This document shows, one piece after another, positions 34,548 through 43,161 of a DNA stretch of 64,000 nucleotides. Origin of the DNA: Bacteroidales bacterium (lineage in GTDB: Bacteria; Bacteroidota; Bacteroidia; Bacteroidales; P3); contig JAFVBA010000012.1 of the NCBI GenBank assembly GCA_017480245.1, forward strand, positions 62,001 to 126,000, written 5' to 3'. The translations under genes and the position numbers were made by a program. Below the pieces are notes generated by a model that searched no databases, had not been told where the DNA came from, and was given only the letters and a program-made list of their open reading frames with translations. Each line of letters starts with the position of its first letter. The stretch's first letter is position 1.

Positions 34548-35519
34548 TTAACCTTTTACCTGCATAGCAGCAAGCATATTGCCGTAAATGTCATTCAATG
34601 AACCGACTTTCTTAGAAAGTGCATTAACTTGTTCTTTATATTTAAGAACATTCTCTGCTGTATCTGCAAAGTTTGTAACAAGATTGTCTATTCTTTCCTG
34701 AACATTCTTCGTTGCCTCCAATTGTGCAGAAGAATTTTGGATTTGCATTTCATACAATGCGTTAATTGAAGAAAGACTTGACGCCATTGTCTTCAATTCA
34801 TCTATGTAAGAAGCATCTCCTACGGACAATGTATTTGCTGTTTCTTTGTAAATATTTGCCAAAGTAGATACTGCACTCGTAGCTTCTTGAACAGACGCCA
34901 AATATTCACCTGAAGCCAATAAGTCTTTGTTCAAATAATCTGCAGTCTTCTTGTAAGCAGCAGTCAATCCAGTAACTTGAGTTGAAGCCTCGCCAACATT
35001 CTTAATAAATGTCTCAGATGTTTCGGCAGCCTTAGCAACAGAACCCAATCCATTGGTTGTTTCAGCCAAATTTTGAAGACCTTTACCCAAACTTTCAATC
35101 AATTCAGGTCCGATTTTAGCATCTTCTAACATCTTATCCAACTCTTGTGTAGCACTTGCACTGCCACCACCGCCAAGAACGATGTCTCCGCCACCTTCAA
35201 CAGTGATACCACCTAAGCCGTTTCTCTTTGCTGTAGCTTCTTCTCTTCTCTGTTGTTTTTCTTCTTCGGTAAGATCTTCCATTCCTGCCAATTCAGGATA
35301 AGCCAATGACCAATCGTATTCTACATGCAAAGGTTCAAATGCCGATGCAAAGAATATCAGAGACTCAATACCCATACCGATAATCAACATAGGCGTTGCA
35401 CCTGGCCAGTGTTGAATTTTAAACAAGGCACCTACGATAACTATTGATGCACCCCAACCGTACAATTTAGCTGTAATCTGTTTGTACGTCTTACTTCTAA
35501 CAAAACTGTCTATACCCAT
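34548..35519 (-). CDS. porL: T9SS motor subunit PorL/GldL
   Basis: The 323-residue protein has two N-terminal membrane helices (KLYGWGASIVIVGALFKIQH and TPMLIIGMGIESLIFFASAF), with the glutamate of GIESLI in the second, the residue position implicated in proton transfer in the GldLM motor. The rest is a cytoplasmic coiled-coil region with LTEEEKQQRREE and several alpha-helical repeats ending LSKKVGSLNDIYGNML. A Gly-rich linker (TVEGGGDIVLGGGGSASAT) joins the parts. It lies between porK and porM. Confidence 0.96.
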   Translation of the reverse strand: MGIDSFVRSKTYKQITAKLYGWGASIVIVGALFKIQHWPGATPMLIIGMGIESLIFFASAFEPLHVEYDWSLAYPELAGMEDLTEEEKQQRREEATAKRNGLGGITVEGGGDIVLGGGGSASATQELDKMLEDAKIGPELIESLGKGLQNLAETTNGLGSVAKAAETSETFIKNVGEASTQVTGLTAAYKKTADYLNKDLLASGEYLASVQEATSAVSTLANIYKETANTLSVGDASYIDELKTMASSLSSINALYEMQIQNSSAQLEATKNVQERIDNLVTNFADTAENVLKYKEQVNALSKKVGSLNDIYGNMLAAMQVKG

Positions 35520-35676
35520 AATAAAATTAGTTTTTAATTGTTTTTTAGTTATTGTTTATTGATTTATTTAATTTTTTATCTTCTATTTCTTCTCTTATTC
35601 TACCAGAATAAACTGGCTGTCAATTATATTTGATTTTGCAAGCCGATTAATCCGTAGTGTATTTCTTTATATAATC

Positions 35677-37056
35677 CTATTTGTTATATACATTTGAAGA
35701 TGTTTTTGGATTATCACCTCTTACACGTCCCAAATATGTTTGCACACAACGGAAACCGATATAACTCTTTCCTGTATCTTGATACTCGTAAGAACGAGTA
35801 GATGTTTGAATAAAGAATTTACTGTCTTTCCAAGAACCTCCTCGGATAACTTTTCTCTTCATAATTATATCTTCATCGTCTGCAGCACGGTAAAGGTTAT
35901 ATTGATTCAAATCATGTGCAAAATCATAAGCAGATTCGTTATAAGCATCAGCACACCATTCGGAAACATTACCTGCCATATCGTAAAGACCAAAATTATT
36001 AGGAGCATAATGAGCAACAACTATCGTAGTAGCGCCGCCATCTCCGTCATAAGCACCACGTAAAGGTTTATAATTAGCTAAGAAACATCCTCTGCCATTA
36101 TTAACATAAGGTCCGCCCCAAGGATAAGGAGAACCATCAACTCCACCTCTTGCTGCATATTCCCATTCAGCCTCAGTCGGCAAACGGAAATCACCCATAC
36201 GAGCATAATCATTTCTTTCCAAATAATCATTCATCTGAGTTGTTCTCCACCATGAAAAAGCCTGAGCCTGCATATAACTAACGCCAACAACAGGATAGTT
36301 ATCATATTTAGGATGGTCAAAATAAGAACGAGTAGCTTCATCATTATATGAATAAGCATAATCATGAATCCAGCAAAGAGTGTCAGGATAAATATTTATC
36401 TTTTCTTTCTGAATAAGATTCTTTCTTGCTCCTCTCAACTGTGCAGGACGATTGTTAAAACCAGAACCTCTATACTCATGATTTGCCTGTTCTGCATCAA
36501 AATCTTTCTCTGCAGCTGCATGGTAATCAATCCATGTGTATTCATATATCATCTTAGCAGCATCTAACTGCTGTTTATTATAAAATCTTTCGTCAGATTT
36601 AATATACAAATCGGATAAAGCCTCTCTTTCATCCTCACTCTTATTATTATCCCAATTGATTTTTGCTTTCCAATTGATAAGCGGAGTCTCTAAATCCTGT
36701 CCCCATTGGTCAGCTTCTATCAAATAAGTCTCAGGAGAAACTTCGCCCAACAATCTATAAGCAAGAGAATCTCTTACCCAATAAACAAATTGACGATATT
36801 CATTGTTAGTAATCTCTGTTTCGTCCATCCAGAAAGATTGTACTTGAACAGTTTTAGGTGCAAACGCAAAATTATGATTAACATCCTCATCGGCACTTCC
36901 CATAGTAAAACTACCTTGAGGAACATCAACCATACCATACGGTTGCATATCCATAGTTTTCGGTCTTTCTTGAACTCCTATCAATTCTCCATTGTCCGAA
37001 CTGCCGCAACTTACCATTACCATTGCCGTTGCTACTAACAAAACTAACTTTTTCAT
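35677..37056 (-). CDS. porK: T9SS ring lipoprotein PorK/GldK
   Basis: The 459-residue lipoprotein has a signal peptide with lipobox (VATAMVMVSCGSS, Cys17) and a formylglycine-generating-enzyme (SUMF1) fold: VDVPQGSFTMGSADED, FWMDETEITNNEYRQFV, FRLPTEAEWEYAARGG, DMAGNVSEWCADAY, RKVIRGGSWKD and YIGFRCVQ. In PorK this fold is structural; with PorN it forms the outer-membrane-associated ring of T9SS. It lies 157 bp upstream of porL and 194 bp downstream of porP, with larger spacers than the rest of the block, so separate regulation is possible. Confidence 0.96.
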   Translation of the reverse strand: MKKLVLLVATAMVMVSCGSSDNGELIGVQERPKTMDMQPYGMVDVPQGSFTMGSADEDVNHNFAFAPKTVQVQSFWMDETEITNNEYRQFVYWVRDSLAYRLLGEVSPETYLIEADQWGQDLETPLINWKAKINWDNNKSEDEREALSDLYIKSDERFYNKQQLDAAKMIYEYTWIDYHAAAEKDFDAEQANHEYRGSGFNNRPAQLRGARKNLIQKEKINIYPDTLCWIHDYAYSYNDEATRSYFDHPKYDNYPVVGVSYMQAQAFSWWRTTQMNDYLERNDYARMGDFRLPTEAEWEYAARGGVDGSPYPWGGPYVNNGRGCFLANYKPLRGAYDGDGGATTIVVAHYAPNNFGLYDMAGNVSEWCADAYNESAYDFAHDLNQYNLYRAADDEDIIMKRKVIRGGSWKDSKFFIQTSTRSYEYQDTGKSYIGFRCVQTYLGRVRGDNPKTSSNVYNK

Positions 37057-37250
37057 ATCCTTATCTCCTAAATTTTATCAAATCTTTATACTTTCTTTAT
37101 TTTTACGGTCAATTTGTGTTTTTGGTTTCATTTTTCATTAAAATAATGATTTATATATCCTCAACGTCAAATTAACACTACATCTTAATTATACAATAAT
37201 ACAACTTACTTTATTACTCACAAATCTTACTTCCATTTTGAAAACAAACA

Positions 37251-38261
37251 TTACATGTAAATCGTATTTTTGTAACTTGTCGGTCGCTTAGGAGAGGTTT
37301 CTAATTTGAAGCACCATCTCAAAAAGACTTCAAAAGAACCTGTTCCTTGAGTCGATACTCTTGATGTTGGAATATCATATGATAAACCAACTTTAAAATC
37401 TTTTACGGTAAAACCTCCTAACAACATTACAGCATCATCTATTCTGTAAGACAAACCTCCCCAAATCTTATGTTCATATTCGGCAAGTAAAGAGGCATCT
37501 ATTTGATATGCAGATGATGATGCAAAATCTGTTTTCAATAATGCCGACGGTAATAATCGCCAAGAAGGATAATCCGGCATAGTCCATTCATATCCAGCAA
37601 GCACATAATAAAATCTTCTATTATTCCATTTAAGTTTATCGCTTTTTGTTTCCATTATCTTACTGGTTGCAAGACCTAAATAAACTTTTCCCGGAACCTG
37701 ATAATAAATACCTAAGCCCAAATCAAACAACATATCTTCTTTATCTAAATTATTCAACACAGGATCGGTTGTTTGTTTTGGTTGATCATCGGTTCCCCAT
37801 TGATCTGATCCAATTAAATTACTGTTATCTAATGAAGCATTGAACAATTGGGCTTCTATACCTATTGCTAAATTACCCGTAGGTAACTGAAAACGATATG
37901 CATAATCCAATTTTATATATGTATTGTCGTAATATCCTATTTTATCTGAAATAAATGTTGCACCTATACCACCATGTAAGAATTTAACTGGCATATCAAA
38001 GGAAATATTCATAGTTTCTCCCTTAGAAGCAGAAGAGTTTTGGCCGTTATCCGTCAATTTTAACCCCATCCATTGTTCTCTAAAGAATCCTGTAACACAA
38101 ATAGCTCCATTACTGCCAGCATACCCTGGGTTATAGGACAATCTATTAAACATATACTGAGTAAAATGAGGTTCCTGTTGTGCATGCAAAGAAACACTAC
38201 ACGTAACCGAAATTATCAGAAATGATACTATTATAATAAATATATTCTTTATCCTTATCAT
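37251..38261 (-). CDS. porP: T9SS outer-membrane protein PorP/SprF
   Basis: The 336-residue protein has a signal peptide (IFIIIVSFLIISVTCSVSLHAQ) and the PorP/SprF signature QEPHFTQYMFNRLSYNPGYAGSN split around the start of the mature part, followed by FFREQWMGL and a beta-barrel. PorP associates with the PorK/N ring and links it to the outer membrane and PG-binding partners. As the first gene of the porPKLMN block it has a promoter with TAATTTTG 48 bp upstream. Confidence 0.94.
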   Translation of the reverse strand: MIRIKNIFIIIVSFLIISVTCSVSLHAQQEPHFTQYMFNRLSYNPGYAGSNGAICVTGFFREQWMGLKLTDNGQNSSASKGETMNISFDMPVKFLHGGIGATFISDKIGYYDNTYIKLDYAYRFQLPTGNLAIGIEAQLFNASLDNSNLIGSDQWGTDDQPKQTTDPVLNNLDKEDMLFDLGLGIYYQVPGKVYLGLATSKIMETKSDKLKWNNRRFYYVLAGYEWTMPDYPSWRLLPSALLKTDFASSSAYQIDASLLAEYEHKIWGGLSYRIDDAVMLLGGFTVKDFKVGLSYDIPTSRVSTQGTGSFEVFLRWCFKLETSPKRPTSYKNTIYM

Positions 38262-38308
38262 AAAAACATTACAAATTTTTGTTCTCTTCTATATAGAAAG
38301 AGATTGTG

Positions 38309-38316
38309 CAAAATTA
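38309..38316 (-). promoter_or_regulatory. T9SS operon promoter, -7 box TAATTTTG
   Basis: TAATTTTG on the minus strand, 48 bp before porP, matches TAnnTTTG. A -33 element at the right spacing is not clear. Confidence 0.5.
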
Positions 38317-38429
38317 AAGATTTTTTCTCATTAATTAATACTAAAACTTCATTTTTTTGCATTATTTTTTTCATTTTTTATTTTATTATCCAAATTATTA
38401 ACTAATAATCAATTATTTAAACTATTAAT

Positions 38430-39158
38430 TTACATTTCTTTCTTTTTTATTAGATGTGCAAGAGGATACATCTTTTTAAGTTCATTTATTGCCAAATTAG
38501 CAGCATTTTCTGTCGGAAACGGTCCGATATTTATATAATAAAATTTTTCATTATATATCTTCTCTGCAGACATCATTCTTTTATATTGTTCAGGAAGATT
38601 ATCCTGTATCTTTTTTACATTTTTTTCTCCTTCAACCGTTTTTAACCTTACGTAATATTGATATTCAGATATAACTTTACGTTCTGTAATTAATGAATCT
38701 ATATAAGCAACTCTTTCACTATCAACGACCAATCCTTCAGCAAACATTGCATTTTGTTGATTCCATATATCTATGTAATCTTTCCCTAAAACTTCTATAG
38801 TAACTGTTTCGGAACCATTAAGACTTATTTTATCTGCTGCACTTTTTGATAAATCAATTATACCATTTCTTCCGCAACGATCATTAATTTTAACCAAAAC
38901 ACTTTTTCCTGTACGATTATTTGTCACTTTTACTATTGTATGTAAGGGTAACGTCCTGTGTGCTGCAGTATATAATTTTTGAGAAAATAATTCTCCGCTG
39001 GAAGTTCGTCTATTTTCAAATTTATTATGATAATACGTTCCTCTACAAGTAAAAATATTCTCTTTAGATTGCGCATAAATTGTACTACAGAATAAAAGAA
39101 GTATCGTTAATCCTGTAATAAAAATCCTATTTACTGTCTTTAAACTTAATTTTACCAT
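38430..39158 (-). CDS. rlpA: RlpA-like septal ring lytic transglycosylase with SPOR domain
   Basis: The 242-residue protein has a signal peptide (IFITGLTILLLFCSTIYAQS), an RlpA-like double-psi beta-barrel at about 35-115 (CRGTYYHNKFENRRTSSGE, AAHRTLPLHTIVKVTNN, VKINDRCGRNGIIDLSKSAA) and a C-terminal SPOR region (YYINIGPFPTENAANLAINE). RlpA cleaves denuded peptidoglycan strands at the division site, and SPOR binds such strands. There is no lipobox, unlike the E. coli protein. Its start overlaps the kdsC stop by 7 bp (GAATGGTAA), so translational coupling is likely. It is last in the lptB-hldD-kdsC envelope operon. Confidence 0.92.
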   Translation of the reverse strand: MVKLSLKTVNRIFITGLTILLLFCSTIYAQSKENIFTCRGTYYHNKFENRRTSSGELFSQKLYTAAHRTLPLHTIVKVTNNRTGKSVLVKINDRCGRNGIIDLSKSAADKISLNGSETVTIEVLGKDYIDIWNQQNAMFAEGLVVDSERVAYIDSLITERKVISEYQYYVRLKTVEGEKNVKKIQDNLPEQYKRMMSAEKIYNEKFYYINIGPFPTENAANLAINELKKMYPLAHLIKKKEM

Positions 39159-39670
39159 TCCTTTGAATCTTCGTTAAACCATTTGTTGTGCAACTTTAAT
39201 ACTTGCTCAACAATATCCCTAACACAACCTTGCCCTCCTTTTTTATCCGAAATATAATCTGCAATTTGTTTTATCTCACAAGCGGCATCTGCAGGACAAG
39301 TTGCCACTCCTACATTCTGCATTATATCATAATCCGGAATATCATCCCCCATATATAAAATATTTTTGCGTTCAAGATTATGTTCTTTGCAATATTTATA
39401 ATATATCTCTAATTTATTGCCAGCAGATATAAATACATCTCTCACCCCTAACATTCTCATTCGGGTTTCTATACTTTTACCGCTACCTCCTGAGATTATA
39501 ACTATATTATATCCTTTTTTTATAGCATACTGTATAGCATAACCATCCTTTACATTACCGCTACGCATTATAATATCATCATTTGCAGTATAAATATAAC
39601 CGTCACTGATTACTCCGTCGTAATCAAAAATGAACGTATTTATATCCTTTAATTTTACTTTATAATTCAT
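39152..39670 (-). CDS. kdsC: 3-deoxy-D-manno-octulosonate 8-phosphate phosphatase KdsC (HAD)
   Basis: The 172-residue HAD phosphatase has the nucleophile motif IFDYDGVISDG at about residues 13-23, motif II in NIVIISGGSGKSIETRM, and motif III/IV in ILYMGDDIPDYDIM, with the late VGVATCPADAACEIKQIAD typical of KdsC. It removes phosphate from KDO-8-phosphate in LPS inner-core synthesis. The usual DVDGVLTDG is written DYDGVISDG here; both catalytic aspartates are kept. It is 1 bp from hldD and overlaps rlpA. Confidence 0.94.
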   Translation of the reverse strand: MNYKVKLKDINTFIFDYDGVISDGYIYTANDDIIMRSGNVKDGYAIQYAIKKGYNIVIISGGSGKSIETRMRMLGVRDVFISAGNKLEIYYKYCKEHNLERKNILYMGDDIPDYDIMQNVGVATCPADAACEIKQIADYISDKKGGQGCVRDIVEQVLKLHNKWFNEDSKEW

Positions 39671-39671
39671 A

Positions 39672-40637
39672 TTAATAATATAAATGATTAATTAAATAAT
39701 TCTGCACGTAATCTTTCACACCTTCTTCTAAAGAATAGAATTTTTCAGAATAACCAACGTGTCTTAACTTATTTATTTTAGCTTCTGTAAAATATTGATA
39801 TTTATCTCTAATATCCTCAGGCATAGATATAAATTCTATATTCACATTTCTATTCATAGCAACAAAAGTATTCTTTGCCAAATCCCAGAAACTCCTTGCA
39901 TGACCGGTTCCTATGTTATAAATATCACTTTTAGGTTTATTAACCATAAAAAAATACATAACATCAACCAAATCCTTTACATAAACAAAATCTCTTAACT
40001 GCCAACCATCTTCATATCCTTCTTTATATGATTTAAACAAACAAACTTTACCACTATTATTTATTTGATTAAAAGCATGCAGAATAACAGAAGCCATTCT
40101 CTGTTTATGATATTCATTGGGTCCATAAACATTAAAGAATTTCAACCCTGCCCAAAAAGGAGGTCTCTTTTCTTGTTTCAATTGCCATAAATCAAACTCT
40201 TGTTTTGACTTTCCGTATAAATTCAACGGCTGTAATTTAGGTATAATAGTCAAATCATCATCATATTCTTGTTCTCCCGCACCATAAGTTGCAGCTGATG
40301 ATGCATATATTAAAGGAATATCATTCTCTGAACAAATTTTCCAAATCTGTTTTGTATAATTCAAATTCAATCTTTCCAAAACTGTCCAACTTAATTCCGT
40401 AGTAGCAGAGCGAGCTCCTAAATGATAAAATTCATTTATTTTATTTGCATTCTCTGAAAACCAAGTCAAAAAATCTTCTCTATCAATTTTTTCTATATAT
40501 TGTTTATTTTCCCAATTAGCTCTTCTATCCTCTTTTGTAAAATCATCAACGATAATTATATCATTAACACCCTCTCTATTGAGTTTGCCAACCATACAAC
40601 TTCCAATAAATCCTGCTGCTCCAGTTACTACTCTCAT
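39672..40637 (-). CDS. hldD: ADP-L-glycero-D-manno-heptose 6-epimerase
   Basis: The 321-residue short-chain dehydrogenase has the NAD(P)-binding GAAGFIGS near residue 6, VDDFTKEDRRANWENK, FYHLGARSATTELSW, the catalytic YGKSK (LNLYGKSKQEFDLW) and a C-terminal RDFVYVKDLVDVMYFFM followed by YNIGTGHARSF. These are the standard HldD segments. It epimerises ADP-D-glycero- to ADP-L-glycero-manno-heptose for LPS core synthesis. The N-terminus MRVVTGAAG is one residue shorter than most homologues but complete. Its place with lptB and kdsC marks an LPS operon. Confidence 0.95.
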   Translation of the reverse strand: MRVVTGAAGFIGSCMVGKLNREGVNDIIIVDDFTKEDRRANWENKQYIEKIDREDFLTWFSENANKINEFYHLGARSATTELSWTVLERLNLNYTKQIWKICSENDIPLIYASSAATYGAGEQEYDDDLTIIPKLQPLNLYGKSKQEFDLWQLKQEKRPPFWAGLKFFNVYGPNEYHKQRMASVILHAFNQINNSGKVCLFKSYKEGYEDGWQLRDFVYVKDLVDVMYFFMVNKPKSDIYNIGTGHARSFWDLAKNTFVAMNRNVNIEFISMPEDIRDKYQYFTEAKINKLRHVGYSEKFYSLEEGVKDYVQNYLINHLYY

Positions 40638-40653
40638 TTTCCTACTTCAAGTT

Positions 40654-41967
40654 TTAAAGATTTTCTATATACCTTATCTGTTTCTCAAATAACGTTCTCC
40701 AACCTTGCCATTGTTCATAATCTGACAAAGATTCGTTATGCCATAAACTTATAAACACTCCATTAACCTGTTTCACCTCATCAATCAACTCTTTTATTCT
40801 TTCCCAAGAACTATCTTCCGTAAGAGATAATCCATTCTTTAATGCCACATCCATAAATGCAAAAGGATGAACTTTTAATTTAGTTTCGCAATCCCTGTCT
40901 AAGTCATAAAAATTATAAGGTGTACATATACCGGCACGAAATCCTATACAATCCGAATACCCCATAGAATACTCATCCGTAATACCGTTATCTGCCATCT
41001 CATTATAAGATTGAGGCAACGAAAATCTCAAATAATGAAAACGTGATGCCAAAACTTTCTTATGAATAAGAGAAGTCATCATCTTTATTTGCCGTGTTAT
41101 CTCTTGAGGATATTCAATTGAATAATACGAAGGATGGATTCCTATCTGTGAATAATCACTTAAATTCTTTACAAGCAACTGAAAAGAACGGTTATAAGGC
41201 GATGTATTTTTGTCAAATTTAGAATGAGTTCCGAAAAGAAAGAAGAAAATTGTATGAAGTTTGTATTTAGTAACATTTTGTAAGATATAATCAAAGCAAT
41301 TGTAAGGGTCTTCGTCCAAATTACATAAAATCTTAAATCTCTGCAAGCATTTTTTAAAATCTCTATGCAATATATCACGCATAAATCCTCCAACAGTTCT
41401 ATACAATCCCTTATGTTTGTAACAATATGCCTGATCCACATCTATTGTATTAACAAAAGTAAATTCTCTTGTTGCAAATTGCAAATCTGGATATTTTTCC
41501 AATAATTTTTTCTTCAAAAACTCAGCCCAAATATTAACGACAGGTTTCTCTAAAAACTTTTTATGCCAAGCAATACTGTCTTTAGCATTAAATCTCAAGT
41601 GTTCATCTCGGATAAATGGCAAATACTCTTCATATCTTGAGACCATATAAAAAGTTGCTGCAAATATATCAAATCCCAACGAATCATCATTGCCATAATT
41701 ACGGAATATTTTATGAATACCGTCCTCAAAAACATAATCAATGTCCAAGGAATAAATATTAGTTTCAAAAAGAAGATTATTAGTATTGGATATATGTATT
41801 TCGTCATATATTTTACTCTCACAATAAGACAATTTAGCACCACCAAGAGCAATAAACTGTTCTCTTGATGTGGTTACCATATAATCAACTTGCAATAATT
41901 CCTTAAATATTAAGTTGATTGTGTAACCTAATCGATTTGTTTGTTTGTCTATATATATGAGTAGCAT
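40654..41967 (-). CDS. DUF7033 / polysaccharide deacetylase-like protein
   Basis: The 437-residue protein begins with a DUF7033-type domain (LLIYIDKQTNRLGYTINLIF, then LGFDIFAATFYMVSRYEEYL) and continues with a NodB-like segment: FVNTIDVDQAYCYKHKG supplies the metal-binding D-x-D-like pair, IGIHPSYYS the histidine, and VFISLWHNESLSD a late histidine. Polysaccharide deacetylases remove N-acetyl groups from glycans. I recall this combination in Bacteroidota envelope gene clusters. The location between lptB and hldD, 6 bp and 16 bp away, suggests a role in surface glycan or LPS modification, which is inference. Confidence 0.85.
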   Translation of the reverse strand: MLLIYIDKQTNRLGYTINLIFKELLQVDYMVTTSREQFIALGGAKLSYCESKIYDEIHISNTNNLLFETNIYSLDIDYVFEDGIHKIFRNYGNDDSLGFDIFAATFYMVSRYEEYLPFIRDEHLRFNAKDSIAWHKKFLEKPVVNIWAEFLKKKLLEKYPDLQFATREFTFVNTIDVDQAYCYKHKGLYRTVGGFMRDILHRDFKKCLQRFKILCNLDEDPYNCFDYILQNVTKYKLHTIFFFLFGTHSKFDKNTSPYNRSFQLLVKNLSDYSQIGIHPSYYSIEYPQEITRQIKMMTSLIHKKVLASRFHYLRFSLPQSYNEMADNGITDEYSMGYSDCIGFRAGICTPYNFYDLDRDCETKLKVHPFAFMDVALKNGLSLTEDSSWERIKELIDEVKQVNGVFISLWHNESLSDYEQWQGWRTLFEKQIRYIENL

Positions 41968-41973
41968 TTGTTT

Positions 41974-42696
41974 TTACCTTAATTCAAAATTATCTCCTAA
42001 ATATTTTTTTCTCACTTCTTCATCCGAGGCAAGTTCTTGAGGAGTGCCGCTTTTAAATACCTGTCCGTCTATAAGCAAATATGCTCTGTTCGTTATGGCA
42101 AGAGTTTCATGTACATTGTGGTCAGTAATTAGTACCCCGATATCTTTATCCTTAAGTTTCTTTACAATATACTGAATATCCTGTACTGCTATAGGATCAA
42201 CACCTGCGAAAGGTTCGTCCAAAAGTATGAATTTAGGATTAGAAGCTAACGCCCTGGCTATTTCAGTTCTTCTTCTCTCACCTCCTGATAATTGATTACC
42301 TTTACTTTTCCGAATCTTAGTCAAAGAAAACTCCTCCAACAATTCATTCATTCTTATGTTTCTCTGCTGAGATGTCATATTTTGAAACTCCAATATTGCC
42401 ATAATATTGTCTTCCACGCTAAGATTTCTGAAAACTGAAGCTTCCTGAGGTAAATATCCTATGCCGTTTTGAGCTCTTTTGTACATAGGCATATCTGTTA
42501 TCTCTTTATCATCTAAAAATACCTTTCCGGAAAATGGTTTTATCAATCCGACAATCATATAAAACGTTGTAGTCTTCCCTGCACCGTTAGGACCTAACAG
42601 ACCTACGATTTCACCTTGATTAACCTCTATTGAGGCTTCTTTAACAACGGTTCTTTTCCTATATTTCTTTACAACTTTATCGGTATATAACCTCAT
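41974..42696 (-). CDS. lptB: LPS export ABC transporter ATP-binding protein LptB
   Basis: The 240-residue ATPase shows Walker [21 protein letters not shown] at about 31-50, the Q-loop [18 protein letters not shown], signature [17 protein letters not shown], Walker [17 protein letters not shown] and the switch [17 protein letters not shown] and [11 protein letters not shown] are hallmarks of LptB, which powers LPS extraction from the inner membrane with LptFG (not present in this window). It is the first gene of the envelope operon, divergent from the methyltransferase remnant. Confidence 0.97.
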   Translation of the reverse strand: MRLYTDKVVKKYRKRTVVKEASIEVNQGEIVGLLGPNGAGKTTTFYMIVGLIKPFSGKVFLDDKEITDMPMYKRAQNGIGYLPQEASVFRNLSVEDNIMAILEFQNMTSQQRNIRMNELLEEFSLTKIRKSKGNQLSGGERRRTEIARALASNPKFILLDEPFAGVDPIAVQDIQYIVKKLKDKDIGVLITDHNVHETLAITNRAYLLIDGQVFKSGTPQELASDEEVRKKYLGDNFELR

Positions 42697-42716
42697 AGTT
42701 TATCAAGTTTTTTATT

Positions 42717-42724
42717 TATCTTTG
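42717..42724 (+). promoter_or_regulatory. -7 box TATCTTTG upstream of the methyltransferase remnant
   Basis: TATCTTTG on the plus strand 23 bp before the ATG at 42748 matches TAnnTTTG, so the shortened gene still appears to have a promoter. Confidence 0.45.
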
Positions 42725-42747
42725 CATCTTATTAAGTTATTACAATA

Positions 42748-43161
42748 ATGAGCAAATTATTTAAAATAAAACACTACATATATTATCTAATAAGAGCAAA
42801 GGGAGCATTCTCTGTCCATTCTCCGTTTGTATTTACACTGTTTAATAATGTTATTAAACGTAAAAATGTCCAAAAAGGTTCAAAAAAAGAGCAATTAATT
42901 GAAAATATTTATTTGTTTTATCCAAATTTTACAATCATAAACCTATCTGTTAAAACGAATTACGAGAATATTTTATCTGTTATCAAAAAACCATACACTA
43001 TAATTATTTTTCCGGATATTAATTCAAATAAAGAAAACTATCTTACTTGGAAAGAAATCATAAATTCAGAAAATAAGTTTATTTCCGTCAATATTTGGCA
43101 TATCGGATTGTTGATTAATAATCCTAACATCAAACAAAAACAAAATTATATCTTAAAATAA
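42748..43161 (+). CDS. Internally shortened SAM-methyltransferase homologue (137 aa)
   Basis: The N-terminal 40 residues (YIYYLIRAKGAFSVHSPFVF and FNNVIKRK) match the conserved start of a Bacteroidota class I methyltransferase family that normally runs to about 240-270 residues. The last 45 residues (SNKENYLTWKEIINSENKF, NIWHIGLLINNPNIKQKQ) match its end. The SAM-binding Rossmann core with its glycine motif (E/D-x-GxGxG) is missing between them. The gene is intact as a frame and has a promoter-like box, so it may be a decayed or repurposed protein without methyltransferase activity. Its last 16 bp overlap the convergent helix-hairpin-helix gene. Confidence 0.65.
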   Translation: MSKLFKIKHYIYYLIRAKGAFSVHSPFVFTLFNNVIKRKNVQKGSKKEQLIENIYLFYPNFTIINLSVKTNYENILSVIKKPYTIIIFPDINSNKENYLTWKEIINSENKFISVNIWHIGLLINNPNIKQKQNYILK

